Assembly (NCBI GenBank): GCA_963662175.1
Contig: OY759216.1
Location: 36,411,087-36,475,086, forward strand
Source: Aradus depressus
Lineage: Eukaryota > Arthropoda > Insecta > Hemiptera > Aradidae
DNA length: 64,000 bases
Reading direction: 5' to 3'
The notes below the pieces were generated by a model that saw only the letters and a program-made list of their open reading frames with translations, had not been told where the DNA came from and made no database searches. Both the position numbers and the translations under genes were made by a program. This document shows, one piece after another, positions 1 through 12,470 of the stretch (positions are counted from its first letter, which is position 1; every line of letters starts with the position of its first letter).

Positions 1-175
1 GTATAAGAAAGTATTGTTGTAATCGTGCGAAAATCCAACGGAATTTCATGCTTCAAAGAACATGTTTTGACAATTTTCGCGATGATGTCTATATGTGTAT
101 CTCTCTATTCATGTGCGTGTCTGTCTCTATGTATGGTGAAATTTGAAATGAAGATATAACTTACATCCTATTAGA
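1..175 (+). repeat. Dispersed repeat Q, copy at the window edge
   Basis: TTGTAATCGTGCGAAAATCC, TTCGCGATGATGTCTATATG, CCTATTAGATTTTGGCC match 37345-37500 and 2925-3130. Confidence 0.6.
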
Positions 176-810
176 TTTTGGCCTAATCCAGGGGAGAATT
201 AAGACCATTTTACCTCGTGAAGCATAATAGAAAAAATAAAAAAAATTAATAATACCAGGAGAGTAAGCAAAAAGTCAACACATAAAATGAATATTATTCG
301 ATTCATTCTCTTATTCGTTGGTTGGTTATTTATTATTTTTTTAATATTATACAAATTATGAGACGTTATTTGATAACAACTCTATGAGAATTTCTGATAT
401 TTGAAAGTATCGATTGCCACTATAGTAAATTAGATCGGATAAATCTTTTTAAGAAATCCTAAAATCCCCTTTTTTTTGCAGTATTTTTGTTTAAACAATA
501 TGCTGGGAAGATAAAAATGTAATATATTACAGTATAGAATAGATAACATAATCTGCATAATATATTTATTATTCTGTAAATTCTCCAGGCACCCTCTCAA
601 TATCCTTCACGAGTGTATTAAAGTTTGTCTACCCTGTTCAATACCATCCAATATTGCCTTTCTACACAGTTCAAAATGTGGCTGTCAGCCGAGTCAGGAT
701 ATTAAAGTCCTCAGTCTGATATTAGTCGAGGCCTCCATAAGCTGCTAATTTTAGAAATACTTACCCAGTTATACGAGGAATAGAGGAAGTTACGAAATCA
801 ATCAGAAATG
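176..810. other. AT-rich spacer
   Basis: No gene, RNA or named repeat recognised. Confidence 0.5.
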
Positions 811-929
811 GCGTGCTTAAGTTTATTTTACCTCCCAGATAAAATAAACTAAAGGCCTCGGTCGGGTTTCGAACCCACGACCTTGAGCTCAGAAGACAAG
901 CACGCATACCACTGAGCTACTGGCGCCCT
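811..929 (-). mobile_element. SINE-A head, 3' truncated
   Basis: The minus strand reads GGGCGCCAGTAGCTCAGTGG with B box GGGTTCGAAACCC, then stops after the first body hairpin. Confidence 0.85.
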
Positions 930-1809
930 CTACATTATACATATTACTTGTTAGATGGCCCCGGCTTAAAATATTCATCTATTATTTTTTGTTTAACACA
1001 AACTAAGCTTTTTTTAAAAAACAGCGTTTTCTAATTGATCGATATTTTTGAAAGTTTCGTCTTCTTCTTCCGTATTGCACACAAAAAATGAATTCGTGGA
1101 AACATTTTGTAGGTGAGAGAGAAAATTAATAGAAATTAATTTCGTTCCTTCTTCGAGTTTCTATCCTGGTTTTAATTTAATTTTATACTTAATTTAATTT
1201 TGTATACACAAATTTATGTTTAATTTTGTGTACACAAATTTAATTTAATTTTGACATACTATCAGCTAAGGCCTACTTTAAAAAATGAAAATGTCGTTAG
1301 AAAAAATGTGTTTAATCCTTCCATCGGAGCGTTACAACGAATAAACTTTCATTGGAAAATTCCCCACTGGGACCGGGGTCTAGGAAAAAAAGCGTTATAT
1401 CCGGGAAATCGTTATAAACGGGAGCGTTATATCGAAGTTTTCTGTATATCGTCACAGATCGTTCAACCAAATTATTAAATTAAGTTCAGAGGTAGAGTAC
1501 GAAATTAGTTAATTTATTCGCGCTGGGGAAGTACATTGCCTGTGATTAACCGACTTTATTCTCTGTTTTATTACATTTGGAATAAGGAATATTTTAATCA
1601 AAACCAAAAATTCGAGATCCAATTTTCAATGAAATTTCATGTTTTTGTTAGGTTATAAATTTCCTGGTACCTACCCAGATTTTTTAATTGTGAAAAATGC
1701 ATTGGATCAAAAATATAATTTAGAAGTGTGGAAAGTCATTAATATTGTTGTAAAATATTTTTTTATACGGTCAGATGGCAAAAAACCGTAGAAAAAAAGT
1801 TTAAATCGA
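930..1809. other. AT-rich spacer
   Basis: TTTAATTTTGTGTACACAAA is partly duplicated near 1195-1250. A short R end (CTGGGGAAGTACATTGCC) is at 1524. No gene seen; the frame 1251-1478 has no support. Confidence 0.45.
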
Positions 1810-2055
1810 AAATCTATTGTGTTACACGATATCTCCCGATAAAATGAATGTACAGACACTAAATTTTTTAAGTGTATGCAGAAGCTATGGCTAATATGCT
1901 TCGTTCATAAAGCCAAAAAAAAGTGTGCAGAATCCCATTAGGACGACACCTTGATTTTTTAGGCAAATCGGCCAAAGGGAAGGAGGGGATTAGCGGGTTG
2001 GCTTAACCCAAAAACTGCCATTGTAATGAATGTATCGATACAAAATTTTATATGT
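1810..2055 (+). repeat. Dispersed repeat R, partial
   Basis: Carries the R signature in order: CCCGATAAAATGAATGTA, ATCCCATTAGGACGACACC, AAATCGGCCAAAGGGAAGG, AATGAATGTATCGATACA. Confidence 0.7.
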
Positions 2056-2285
2056 AAAGAAAACCCTTGAGCACGGCATCCTTTGAGAAAGCGATGGTCC
2101 CGATCCTGTACGATGTCCAACACACTTTGAAGGCCCCTACCCTATGTGAATAAAAATTCAGGATAGGCAAAATTTAAGACTCCCATAGTAGAGTCGTGCT
2201 CATGTTCACCAGAGAGAAGAAAGTGCGTTAGCAGGCGATATGGCCTCGTAGTTCAAGCCGGGGCATGAGCCAATTCCTTTTAGTT
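2056..2285 (+). mobile_element. SINE-A body, 5' truncated
   Basis: Begins at the CTTGAGCACG part of the body, lacks the tRNA-like head, ends near GCCGGGGCATGAG. Directly follows an R repeat. Confidence 0.75.
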
Positions 2286-2924
2286 AACTACTAACGTAAA
2301 TTCAAATTTTTTACCACCTTCCGGTTTTACAAACGAATTTTATGCACTCTGTCGCCACCTTTAGGAATTATCATTCAATGTGTCTATCGAGCTATCAGCA
2401 AATCCGTTACAAACGAACCTCCAGCTCTACTAATCAGACCAAAATTTGATGAAGGAACACTTCTTAAATTTTTAATTGTGATTGCATAGTCAACATATAG
2501 CTTCGATCTGTGTAGACACTTCGATTTGTGTAGTAACTCGGTCCCCGAAGGCTCGACAGGAGACCCTGGTGGATTTCCCTGTTTTCTGTATTTCTGTCCC
2601 TCCATATTTCAGTAGAATGGCCTCTTAGCTTTGGTTTATGATACAAAAAGGAGTCCCCATGCGTCTAATTTATCTCTTCAACTTCCTACGTCGTGTAGTA
2701 TAGTCTGATCTATGGGATCTCTTCTAAAACTAGACAAAACAGTCATACTCTGTCAGCACACTCACCTATTCTTCCTCTATTTGTTTCACATTTCTATTAT
2801 TACGTTTGTTCTTTTCAAAAGTATCAACTTCCAACAAAACAGGCCTTGATGGTACAGGAATGTCTGACCCTTGTAATACAGGTCTTATTGTTTGGGTTAT
2901 CAATGGTCTCTTTATTATATACTT

Positions 2925-3200
2925 TCTTATACCTTTGCAATCGTTCGAAAATCTCGAGTTTTCAATGAATTTTCACGTTTCAAAATCCACAGATTTTGAT
3001 GATGTCTGTCTGTGCGTGTGCGTTTGTATGTGATTGGAAAGTTGTGAACGTTCTAACGTTGCTATGAACTTGAATTTTGATATGAAGAAGTCAGATGTGC
3101 TAACGTAGTTCTGATTAGATTTTGGCAGAAATCTGACAAAGATTGAAACCATATGTCCTAATCAAAAATCTCTTGAAATAAATTTTGTAGGGAATACTGA
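2925..3200 (+). repeat. Dispersed repeat Q (CGATGATGTCTGT family)
   Basis: GCAATCGTTCGAAAATC, TTTCACGTTTCAAAATCC, GATGATGTCTGTCTGTGCG, ATGTGATTGGAAAGTTGTG. Shares its layout with 1-175 and 37345-37600. Confidence 0.6.
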
Positions 3201-3269
3201 AAGTCACATTGTATAAGGGATACATTTTAGAAAGCGTCCTAAAAGTTAGTTTTGAAACTCATTTTTTTT

Positions 3270-3560
3270 AAATTTGCTAAATTTTTAACTTTATTCTAAT
3301 ACAATTGCCAGGTTGTCCTCAGATTTTACATAGAACCTCATCCCTTTGACCGATTTGACTGAAACTCAGTAGGTGTTGTCCTTACAGAGTTGTGGATATA
3401 CATATACAATTTCGTGTTGACATATTCATTCTATCCGGAGATACTATGTTCACAAACAGACATCAGTTTTTTTATTTTTTGAAAACATGAATTTTCTGTG
3501 AAAACTGAACATGTAATTTCTGACCGATTACATAACTTTCTCTATACTTTGTATAGTTGA
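3270..3560 (-). repeat. Dispersed repeat R, partial
   Basis: TTTGACCGATTTGACTGAAA, GGTGTTGTCCTTACAGAG, CGTGTTGACATATTCATTCT and CCGATTACATAACTTTCTC mark the reverse orientation. Confidence 0.65.
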
Positions 3561-3604
3561 GGAAGTCCAGGGAAATATAGCGTCTTCACATTAGTACGTA
3601 TGCC

Positions 3605-4208
3605 CATGGGCGTAGCCAGGGGGGGGGGGGGCACGTGCCCCCCCCCTGGCCAGAGAAATAAAAATATAAAAATTAAATAAACTAAAAAAATAGTTTTTAT
3701 TAAAAATGCATTGCTTGCAAATTACCATAGGATCATCAAATTTCCCGTTCTTCTGACTCCTAAATCAGCAATCAGCTGTTGTAAGTGCAGGCCGCAGGCC
3801 ATGTGCTGTAACTGTTCACTGTGTTTGTGTTCACGAGACAGTTTGTTTTGAGGTTTTGACGATGTTTTCGTCTAAAGTTCCGTTCCGTTTTGACTGTTTT
3901 CCATATTTGCATAAAATTATTACAAAATCTTGAATTATTTTATAATTGAATTGAAGAGCCTAGAGATTCAGACAGATAACCTAATAGACAGATAAATCAA
4001 ATTTTAAAGGTGAAAATGCTTGGAAAACATGTAAAAAAACATTTTACCCCCGCCAGACTAGAAAAAATGTATTAATTGATATGTTAAATGAATTTTTGAA
4101 ATTAGCTAAAAAAAAAAGAATTTACTTTTTAAACCCCCCTCCCCCCTGTAACCTAACTTAGCCCCCCCCCCCCCCCCCCCCCTGCTCAAAATACTGACTA
4201 CGCCCCTG
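3605..4208. mobile_element. hAT MITE with 8-bp target duplication
   Basis: 604 bp. Ends CATGGGCGTAGCC and, inverted, CAGGGGCGTAGTC; flanked by CGTATGCC on both sides (3597-3604, 4209-4216). A G-run then C-run at the left end (3620-3648) and a C-run of about 20 at the right. The open frame across 4106-4306 is an artefact of these runs. No transposase remains. Confidence 0.85.
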
Positions 4209-4216
4209 CGTATGCC

Positions 4217-5239
4217 GTACATACTGCATGTATAAGTCTTCAATTTCAAACCACAGGTGATATACATATTCACATACTTATATACTTCACTCTCGATATG
4301 TAGCAACTATTGAATTAATGGTAACTCATATGTATCCTATTTCATGAAAAGTATGTAAGTATATGTAAGTATATTCGTATATTTAACTGTATTAGGTAAT
4401 GAGAGAAGCTTGTTTGTGGTTTGATGGTCAAGGTGAGCTCTGGTTGTTAGCTTTCATTACTGCTTCCTTTTTCAATTATTTTATGTAGCATTATTGTTAC
4501 AATGTTGCGGGAGTAATTACTTTTGTCCGGATCTCTTTTTCTGTCAAGTTATTACTTATGTATGTCATAGTTATATAATGTATACTGTACTTACATACAC
4601 AAGATCTAGGATAGAATTAGGGACGTCGAAAATTGCTCCTTTAAACCAAGAGGAACTGCTCCAAAGAACTAGGTACCTGTTACAAATCCCTAAATAGTTT
4701 GAACAGATATTTTTCCGAGTAGGTAAAGCACAGAGATAGAAATGCTAAACTCGGCGCCGAGGCGTTCCTGATCTATATGGCTTCAGGAGCAAAATAGTGA
4801 AAAAAATACCAGTTCCAAAAAGAAGCTTATACCTTCAGGAGCTATGATCTTACTGTTCCAATGACAGATATTTGTTACAAAAGAAATGTTCCTCAAATAC
4901 TGGACATCAGATAGAATCGGAGCAGCGCAACGTCAAACTGTAATATGAATTTAGAAGATTGTGAGTCATTATACAAACCAAGATATGCAATATAGAGTGC
5001 ACTTTGTGACAAGTTGACATTGTGGTCAGGAATACTTTCACCTCCAAGTCGTCAATCGCGCTTGGGAAGCAGACGAGTAGAGACTTTTGTTGACGTCTAA
5101 GGAATGTCAGCCCTACACTAAAGCGAAAATGAGTCACAAAAACGAACAAACTAAACCGAAAAAGGGACCAATTTGGACCTCGCGCTTGCAGGGGCCTAGC
5201 AAAATTTTAACAAGGATGTAAGGTTGGATGTTTTATGAT
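4217..5239. other. Spacer without recognised genes
   Basis: Short repeats of GTATATGTAAGTATAT near 4350. Nothing else supported. Confidence 0.45.
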
Positions 5240-5470
5240 AAGTTAGTTATTGTGACTCATACCGGGGCTTTTAACAGTGAGGTCATATCGCCTTCTACCA
5301 GAGCGCCCAGGTAGGCTTTTTAACGAGTACCTGACATCGTACAGGCTCGCGAACATCACTTGGCGTTCCAACCGGCGCGCCGCGGCGGAGGTATGCTCAT
5401 CGTTTTTTCACTTCCCAGTTAAAACACCTAAGGGCCACGGCCGAGTTTCGAACCCGCGAACTTGAGGATA
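5240..5470 (-). mobile_element. SINE-A, diverged, head incomplete
   Basis: The + text runs from GACTCATACCGGGGCTTT to the B box region TTTCGAACCCGCGAAC. Mid-body deletion. The tail side shows AGTTAGTTA. Confidence 0.8.
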
Positions 5471-5838
5471 AGATTTGGGTACTTACGCGATTATCGTATT
5501 CCTTCAATTTTATTCCGTTTATTTTTGATTTCACTACTTAGTTCATAACTAGATTTGTAGTTGGCAAGTTTGCCGCGTGTGACGACGAGGGCAGCACTTT
5601 TAAAAGACCGGACACTCACCTCATGAGTTGACACTCTTCCGCTTCAGTTGTCAATCTTGCTGTTAAATTTTTTATTTTTTTTGCTTCTGAAATTTGTTCA
5701 AGTTTTTAAGATCGAAAAAAAGTAATCCTGGTGTTGTGACTAAATAAAAAAAAAATTTAAAAAATAAAGTTAAATCAATGTATACATTATGACCAAGAGT
5801 AATGAGTTTTTATTCTCAATTTTTGTTAAATATATATA

Positions 5839-6034
5839 AGGGCGTTGGTAGCTTAGAGGTGACATGCTTGCTTATTGAGCTTAACTTCGTGGGTTTGAGC
5901 ACGTCCTTCAGATGGGACGTTAAGCGCTGACCCGAGCCTGTGCGATGTCAGGTAAAGACAAAACCTGGGTAGGCAAACTTTAGGAATCCTCGATATGACC
6001 TCATTGTTAATGCCCGGGCATGAGTCACAAAAGC
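5839..6034 (+). mobile_element. SINE-A, internally deleted
   Basis: Head GGGCGTTGGTAGCTTAGAGG, then a jump to the CGTCCTTCAGATGGGACG part of the body, ending GCCCGGGCATGAGTCAC. Confidence 0.8.
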
Positions 6035-6639
6035 AAAAATGTATCACGTTTTTGAAATGCCTGATTTAATTTCAAACCGTATAATTGTATGAAATTCAAT
6101 TAGTGACTTATGGAAATTAATGTGTCAAATATTATTGCAACTGCATTAATTCGAAATGCATTATTTATGTTCATTACTTAAAAGCAGTCTTCATATCGGT
6201 CTAAAACAGATCGTTACCTTGATTGGTTCCAACATTGTGATGTATGCTGTCTCAACAATAAATTTGGTTACTAATTGATTATTTTGTTGATTGACTTTGG
6301 TATTAAAGATATTGTGATAATTGTTATTATTACTTGGTATTTGTTAGATGTATTAAAACTAATAGCCCCAGGAGAAACTACTTGGCCTGAAGCTGATTTC
6401 ATGCGATAACCGGAAAAAGTGTGAAACCATTATTTCCCCCCTCCGTTTTCACTCCTCTCCAACTTCATTTAATCTTTCGCCTTTTTACTTGCCCAGCGAT
6501 ATGAAGTAGAGGGGAAGTTATGTAATCGGTAAGGAATTCGATGTTTTTTTTTCCGGGTGTACCGGCTTCTGAAGGGGGCTTCCGCCGCATAAAGGGGGAA
6601 ATATGTTTGTTATTCTGCTGTTTTCTAATTTTTATTAAT

Positions 6640-6960
6640 GTTGTAGGACCCAGCCACTGGGTCCACCAACTTACCTTATTGGCATTTCCCGCGTGAGCTC
6701 AAGATCATGGCTGAGTTGCACAGGGGATGGTCGCAGGTGGGCCGTGTTAGAGCACCCAGCGGTTAACGTTATACTGCTTTCTTTACCCTCCGCCAGGAGG
6801 CGACGAATCGACTGAACTCTGGGTAATCAGTCTCACTCATCAGTTCCCAGATGCGATCCTGTCCGGCGTATCAACTCCCCCCTAGGCCCGTATAGCGGGC
6901 ATTCGAGAACTAGGTACGTCTTCTGCAGTCTGGACGCCGCCGCATGAGGAACTTTTCTGA
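6640..6960. other. G+C-rich unidentified segment
   Basis: Stands out from AT-rich flanks. Starts with a perfect hairpin GGACCCAG-CCA-CTGGGTCC (6646-6664) and contains CGCCAGGAGGCGACGAATCG. No long frame; no rRNA or tRNA fold recognised. Confidence 0.4.
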
Positions 6961-6989
6961 CCTCCTAATACCAAAAATAACAAAAAAAA

Positions 6990-7965
6990 ATTAATCTATG
7001 AATATGATAACTCTCGATACAATGAATATATCGACATGAAATTTTATACAGTAAAACTCGTTTATAAGAACATCCAAGGGACCGTCTGAACTTGGTTCTT
7101 AAACCCGATAGTTGCTATATCCGGTAATCAATTTTTTTCTGTTTAATTATCGATCCATTTTTTGGAAGTTGAAGCCTCTTTCCTCTGGAACTATTTTTAA
7201 GGGGTTGAAATTAGCAACCGCATTTAGTAACAACAGTTTTGCAAAATCATTTGTTTTTACTTGCAAAATTGGTCCATTTATCGGAATGTTTGCACTCCTT
7301 TGAACCTAAAGCTCCATTTTTTCTCTATTTTCCAAACGAGAAATTATATTGAGTTTTTCCTCCACCGTAAAGATTTTTCTTTCTTTTTTCACTCATTGCA
7401 CCGTCCTGTTTGAACAACTGCAGAGAACTGAGAGAGAATGTGTAGTCAGAAAATAATGACGGAAACATTCCATGAAAATAATTTATTACTATTTTCGTAG
7501 AATATTTTATGTCTGAACTCCTGTTTCCAGGGATTTGTTTTCTCATGAAGTTCTTATAAAAGGTTTGTTTTCTCGGAAATCCATTAACTTTAGGTTACTA
7601 AAAGCGATATGTTCTTACTAACGATGTTCTTATAACCAGATATTTTTTACATTAAGTTGTATTAAAGCTGGTCGGGAACTAGAAATTTCGTTCTTATAAT
7701 CGATATGTTTTTACAACCGGTGTTCTTTTAAACGATTTTTACTGTATTTAGATTCAAAATCCCATAAGGGCGGCACATATTCATTTTCCTCGAAATCGGC
7801 CAAGGGGAAGGGGTGGGAGGATCAGAGGAGGGAGGCGTGGCTCAAAACTCTAATAACGTCCAATTAAGTGAATATTTCAACACAACATTTAGTATGAGGA
7901 TTCAGTTGCCTCTCTGAAAGTCAACTATTGACTTCTAACACAAAAAGTCGATTGATTTTGAAGGG
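6990..7965 (+). repeat. Dispersed repeat R, split by pogo MITE copy 1
   Basis: 6990-7048 (ATATCGACATGAAATTTTA) continues at 7745-7965 (GATTCAAAATCCCATAAGGG, CGAAATCGGCCAAGGGG, TAACGTCCAATTAAGTG). Shows that R was in place before the MITE. Confidence 0.7.
7049..7744. mobile_element. pogo-like MITE (copy 1)
   Basis: 696 bp with TA flanks (7047-7048, 7745-7746). The ends read CAGTAAAACTCGTTTATAAG and, inverted, CAGTAAAAATCGTTTAAAAG, the terminal pattern of pogo/Tigger elements. Internal GTTCTTATAA motifs recur. It interrupts an R repeat whose two halves (to 7048; from 7745) rejoin cleanly. Confidence 0.82.
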
Positions 7966-8199
7966 AGACTTTTTTTTTAGTTGTGTTTTCTTTTTTTCCT
8001 TCATGAAAGAGGTGTTATACTCTCAAGACTGGCACAAACTACAGTTGATGCTAACGGGGTTCTGTTTGGAGCTGGTCACCCGCTTGGAACAGAAACCTCA
8101 CCAGGCTTCACTGATTTCCCATATTTTCAGCATTTAATACTTTATAACAACTGAACTGTACTTTAACTTTCTGAAGTCGGGCTAGATGGTTCAGCAATA

Positions 8200-8420
8200 T
8201 GTTTCAGACTTCATCTGCATATATAGGGCCACCATGAAACTTTAGGAACCCCAAACACGACTGCGGCTTCTGAATTCTCATACTTTTTCGATATATTCAT
8301 TTTATCGGCAGTTTTTAGGGTTTTTGAGTTGAGGCACCCTTCTGATCTGCCCCCTCCTTTTGGTCGATTCCGCTGAATAAATTTTGTCATAATAGGTGTC
8401 GTCCTTATGGGGTTTTTAAT
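8200..8420 (-). repeat. Dispersed repeat R, partial
   Basis: CGATATATTCATTTTATCGG, TTTGGTCGATTCCGCTGAA and TAGGTGTCGTCCTTATGGG. Confidence 0.65.
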
Positions 8421-8983
8421 ACATTAATTACAATGGCATTTATTAGAGTCCCTGAAGACAACTATCGCTTCTAAGCCAAATTATCAGAATAAAAAAAGAG
8501 TCAAGATGGAAAGTGAAAATGTATTCGATTGCAAACATTTCAAGCACTTTTTTAAAGACCAAAAGTGAAAATTGTTATTAAAAGAAAGAAAATTATTTCA
8601 CGTACTTTCTTTAGAGAAATGCGTTGCAAGACAATCTCTATCAATAGTGAACGCTTTGCACTTACGAAAGACTCTGCTCTGCCGCTATGCAGGAATTTTT
8701 ATGATGGGCGCATAAAACTTTCGATAACCCATTCGTTTTTATAACACAGCAGTGACTATTATTTATTGAAATCATAGTTGCTAAGAGGGAATAAATGATG
8801 TTTATGCGACTTACAGAATATTATATCTAGTTTTATTATTCTAGGGAAAGTAGGTTTTTTTTTTTTTTTTTTTAAAGATAATAATTATTTTCATTACATT
8901 CCCCTTCCCCTCCGTATTCCCTCCCGGATCAGGTCTTTTATTATTAGTAGATTTCAGGAGGTACAAAAGGTCATCTTCAGTCC

Positions 8984-9020
8984 TATAAGGGCGCCGATGG
9001 CTTAGAGGTGGCGTGTAGAA
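8984..9020 (+). mobile_element. SINE-A head fragment
   Basis: GGGCGCCGATGGCTTAGAGG only, about 35 bp. Confidence 0.6.
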
Positions 9021-9347
9021 TGAACGAGAAGTGCGTCCGAAAGTTGTGTCATTAGAATGAAGAAATATGTCTGTTACATCATGGAACAGATATGAAAGAC
9101 CTAGAGGTAGAGTATCTGTACAAATTAAATGAAAATACATTTTTATCCTGAGACCGAAGTTCCCGAAGAATAAATACATACAGAGTCAAAATAATAAAAT
9201 GTCAGTTAGCCCTAAAAAGAAACACACACAAAAAAAAAAACTTAAATTAGTGCTACTGTGGAGAGTATAAATATAAATATAAATAGATAAATTAACACCT
9301 TAACTAAATGGAAAATAGATATATAATACAAATACGAAAAGAAGATA

Positions 9348-10133
9348 CAGTAAAATCCTTTTATAACGATTCCTGATGTAACGGTTTTCCGGATATAACA
9401 ATGTAAAACCCGTATCTAGTTAGGTTTGCTATTTAAAAGTGAAGAAATAAATCCGGATATAACGATGTTAGGTATAACGATATTCCGTATAAAACTATCT
9501 AAAACATAAGAAAAATTTGTTTTTTCATTCCGGTTATAACGATATAATATGTATGTACATACGCACATACATACATAATTGGGTAAAACGGTATGAGTTT
9601 TGAACGGACGAAAAATACGAACATTATAGAAAAGGATTTTAAACATGGTTCTTGTTTACTCTTTCGGAGCGCAATGAGTCATTCCATTTCTAAATATACC
9701 ATTTCCCTCTTGTCAAATTTTCTTCGAACTCCCTTCTTCCCTTCTAGTGCGTATATTCCTAGTTTCAGATTAGTTTATCCTGTGTCTCCGTAGGAATCGT
9801 GACTTCGGAACTTCATAACCATATAAGCAGAAATTTATACTTAAAAAAAAGCAAACAAACTAAAATAACTGATTTTTTTGTGGAAAATTAATACATATGT
9901 ACGTATATACACAATTTATGTATACAGTTACAAATTTATGTAAGTAAATTTTATGTAAATTTTGAAAAGTAAATAAAAATATGTAAACTTTCTCGTTATG
10001 ATCATTGTAAAACACCTTTTTTTTTTTTCACTAACAAGCCCATATATTTGTATGTAGGTCTAACAGTTTGGTTCCGGATATAACGATGTATTTTTCTTGG
10101 TTCCTTGAATATCGTTATAACCGGATTTTACTG
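9348..10133. mobile_element. pogo-like MITE (copy 2)
   Basis: 786 bp, TA flanks (9346-9347, 10134-10135). TIRs CAGTAAAATCC...TTATAACGAT. Repeats of GGATATAACGATGT occur inside. Open frames here are not coding. Confidence 0.82.
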
Positions 10134-10761
10134 TACATGTAAAATATAAGAGAGGGGAGGATGCTCAGACGGTTTGAAATAATATTGATTTAAGAGAGAT
10201 GTTAAATTAAGTGAATAAATAAACTAAATACAAAGATAGTAAGAATTGATGGTAAGAAAATACAAAGGAAGGGGAATGACGGACGTAGGGAGGCGGGGAG
10301 TTGCAGAAAGAGGAGGGTTGGACAAGGAGGCAGAGGAGCGATGGGAGGGGATGAAGAGGTACAAGAGGGTTGGTATAAAAATGTACAAATATGGCCGCCA
10401 TATCATCATTTATAAGAGGATAGTTTTTATATAGGTTAAGGATTTATACTATCGAATAGACAAAAATGTTCTATAACTCGCTACTTCCTTCTTTTTTGAT
10501 GGTCTCCATTAGAATAGGATAATACATTTTATGTTTCACTATAAAAAAGGAATAAATAAAAATAAATGATATATATTAACAAATAACTTTTTTTTTCAGA
10601 TTGGAGAGAGTTACTAGAAGTTTTGTCGTCCATGAGGTCCCCGTAGAAGAAGAAAAGTAAGTGGAGGATTCTTAATTTTATATGAATACATCGGAGTTAA
10701 GTTGTATTAAAGGGTGACTTTCTGTATAAAGTGAGACCATAACTCTAGAAGATAGCTATTG

Positions 10762-10910
10762 CAAATCATGCCCGGGCTTTAGCTACGAGGTCATATCGCC
10801 TACTACCAGAGCACTCTTGTGCTATGTCAGGTAACTTATTATTGATCCCTACCCTAATTGAACCTGGGTACGCAAAATTCAGAAGTCCCACAGTTGAGTC
10901 GGGCTTCTAG
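10762..10910. mobile_element. Two SINE-A fragments joined head to head
   Basis: 10762-10812 is minus-sense 3' end (CATGCCCGGGCTTTAGC...CCAGAGCACTC). It joins directly to plus-sense body from 10808 (GTGCTATGTCAGGTAAC...GTCGGGCTTC). Confidence 0.7.
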
Positions 10911-11024
10911 ATTATATAATATCATATACCTAAAAAAACTATGTGTAATAAAGCAGTCGGATGAGTAATGAAAACATTTAAACAAATTATGTACAGTAAT
11001 TAATTTATTATTACTTATAGTATA

Positions 11025-11320
11025 GTGGTCATATCGCCAACTACCAGAGCGCTCTTTTGTCACTTGTGGACATGAGCCAGACTCTACTATGGGAGTTAAT
11101 ACCTACCCTAAATTTTTATTCACCAAGGATAGGGGTCTATAACGAGTACCTGACATCGTACAGGCTTGGGACCATCGTTTAACGTCTCATCCGAAGGGCG
11201 GTGTGTTTAAGTTTTACCACCCAGATAAAATAAACTAAGGGCCTCGACCAGGTTTCGAATCCGCGAACTTGAGCTTAGTAAGCAAGCACGCAGCATACCA
11301 CTGAGCTACCGGCGTCCTCT
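11025..11320 (-). mobile_element. SINE-A, near full-length
   Basis: Tail end at GGTCATATCGCC, head at TACCACTGAGCTACCGGCG. Moderate divergence, with a repeated GCA near the head. Confidence 0.85.
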
Positions 11321-11526
11321 TTCTTTGGTTATTCATAAATCCTCAAAGTTCGGCAGCACCTTCATATCTTGGCCCTGATGTCAGAAACGTCTGTTATATA
11401 CCAGAAAAATGCATCTGTTGCACAACTCTACAATCAAACTGCGTTGTTAGGTAGCTTACATATGCGGCTAGATGTATGGTGTTTTCTTCCCTAAATATTA
11501 GACATCTTTCTCAAAAAATACTAGGT

Positions 11527-11733
11527 TTTATGACTCATGCGCGGGCTTTAACTACGAGGTCATATCGCCTACTACCAGAGCGCTCTTTCGTCACTCTGGT
11601 GGACATAGCCCGACTCTACTGTGGGAGTCCTAAATTTTGACTACCCTAAATTTTTATTCACCTAGGGCAGGGGTCTTTAACGAGTACCTGCAATCGTACA
11701 GGCTCGGGACCATCGCTTAACGTCCCACCCCAA
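11527..11733 (-). mobile_element. SINE-A, 5' truncated
   Basis: Runs from TATGACTCATGCGCGGGC to GCTTAACGTCCCA. The tRNA-like head is absent. Confidence 0.85.
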
Positions 11734-12155
11734 AAATTACTTTATTAAGTGAACCTTTATCAAAACAAACAATTTTTCCCCATAGGCAAACCGACCAATC
11801 ATCTAAAGAGATAAGGCAGACTTTCATCACAGTTGAAATTGACAAAAATGCAGATAATAACACATGAGTAATTTCGTAGCTGTTGAAGTGGTATTCATGC
11901 AACACGCAACACATTTAGGTAATTATGGGGTTGATGAGAAATATAGAAAAATAAGTATAAGATGTCCGATTCAAAGTACCAACAATTACCTACACAATAG
12001 TTTTGCGATTTTCAGAAAAAGGTCCCATTAGTGTCAAAAATTATGTCCCGCGTTGTCCCTTGCGTAAAAAAACGAAATACAGTAAAGGACCCGTATCATC
12101 CTCGGCCCTTTTGAATAATTTTGTGAGTATTTTTTCCTCGATATAACGCTCTAAT

Positions 12156-12470
12156 CTGAAGTTCCCCCAGTACACCCTCACGTGCTACTCCTCTCCTCCC
12201 AACCTGATGTTCCCCCAGTACACCCTCACGTGTTACTCCTCTCCTCCCAACCTGAAGTTCACCCAGTACACCCTCACGTGCTACTCCTCTCCTCCCAATC
12301 TGAAGTTCCCCCAGTACACCCTCACGTGCTACTCCTCTCCTCCCAACCTGAAGTTCCCCCAGTACACCCTCACGTGTTACTCCTCTCCTCCCAACCTGAA
12401 GTTCACCCAGTACACCCTCACTTGCTACTCCTCCTCACCTCCCAACCTAAGTTTACCCAACACCTCACCA
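12156..12470 (+). repeat. 48-bp minisatellite, about six units
   Basis: CAGTACACCCTCACGTGCTA begins each unit at 12168, 12216, 12264, 12312, 12360 and 12408, an exact 48-nt period; the last unit decays by 12470. Because 48 is a multiple of 3, two frames stay open and read as 16-residue repeats (VLLLSSQPEVPPVHPH). I see no start context, splice sites or outside homology, so I do not call it a gene. Confidence 0.9.

Noticed and set aside
811..929. tRNA gene (head with A and B boxes)
   Set aside because: The acceptor stem does not close and the sequence runs on into the SINE-A body; the same holds for all other heads, including the Leu/Ser-like ones at 29196 and 44934.
8841..9179. 112-residue minus frame
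   Set aside because: Runs through a T-run and a SINE-A head fragment; no domain or splice support.
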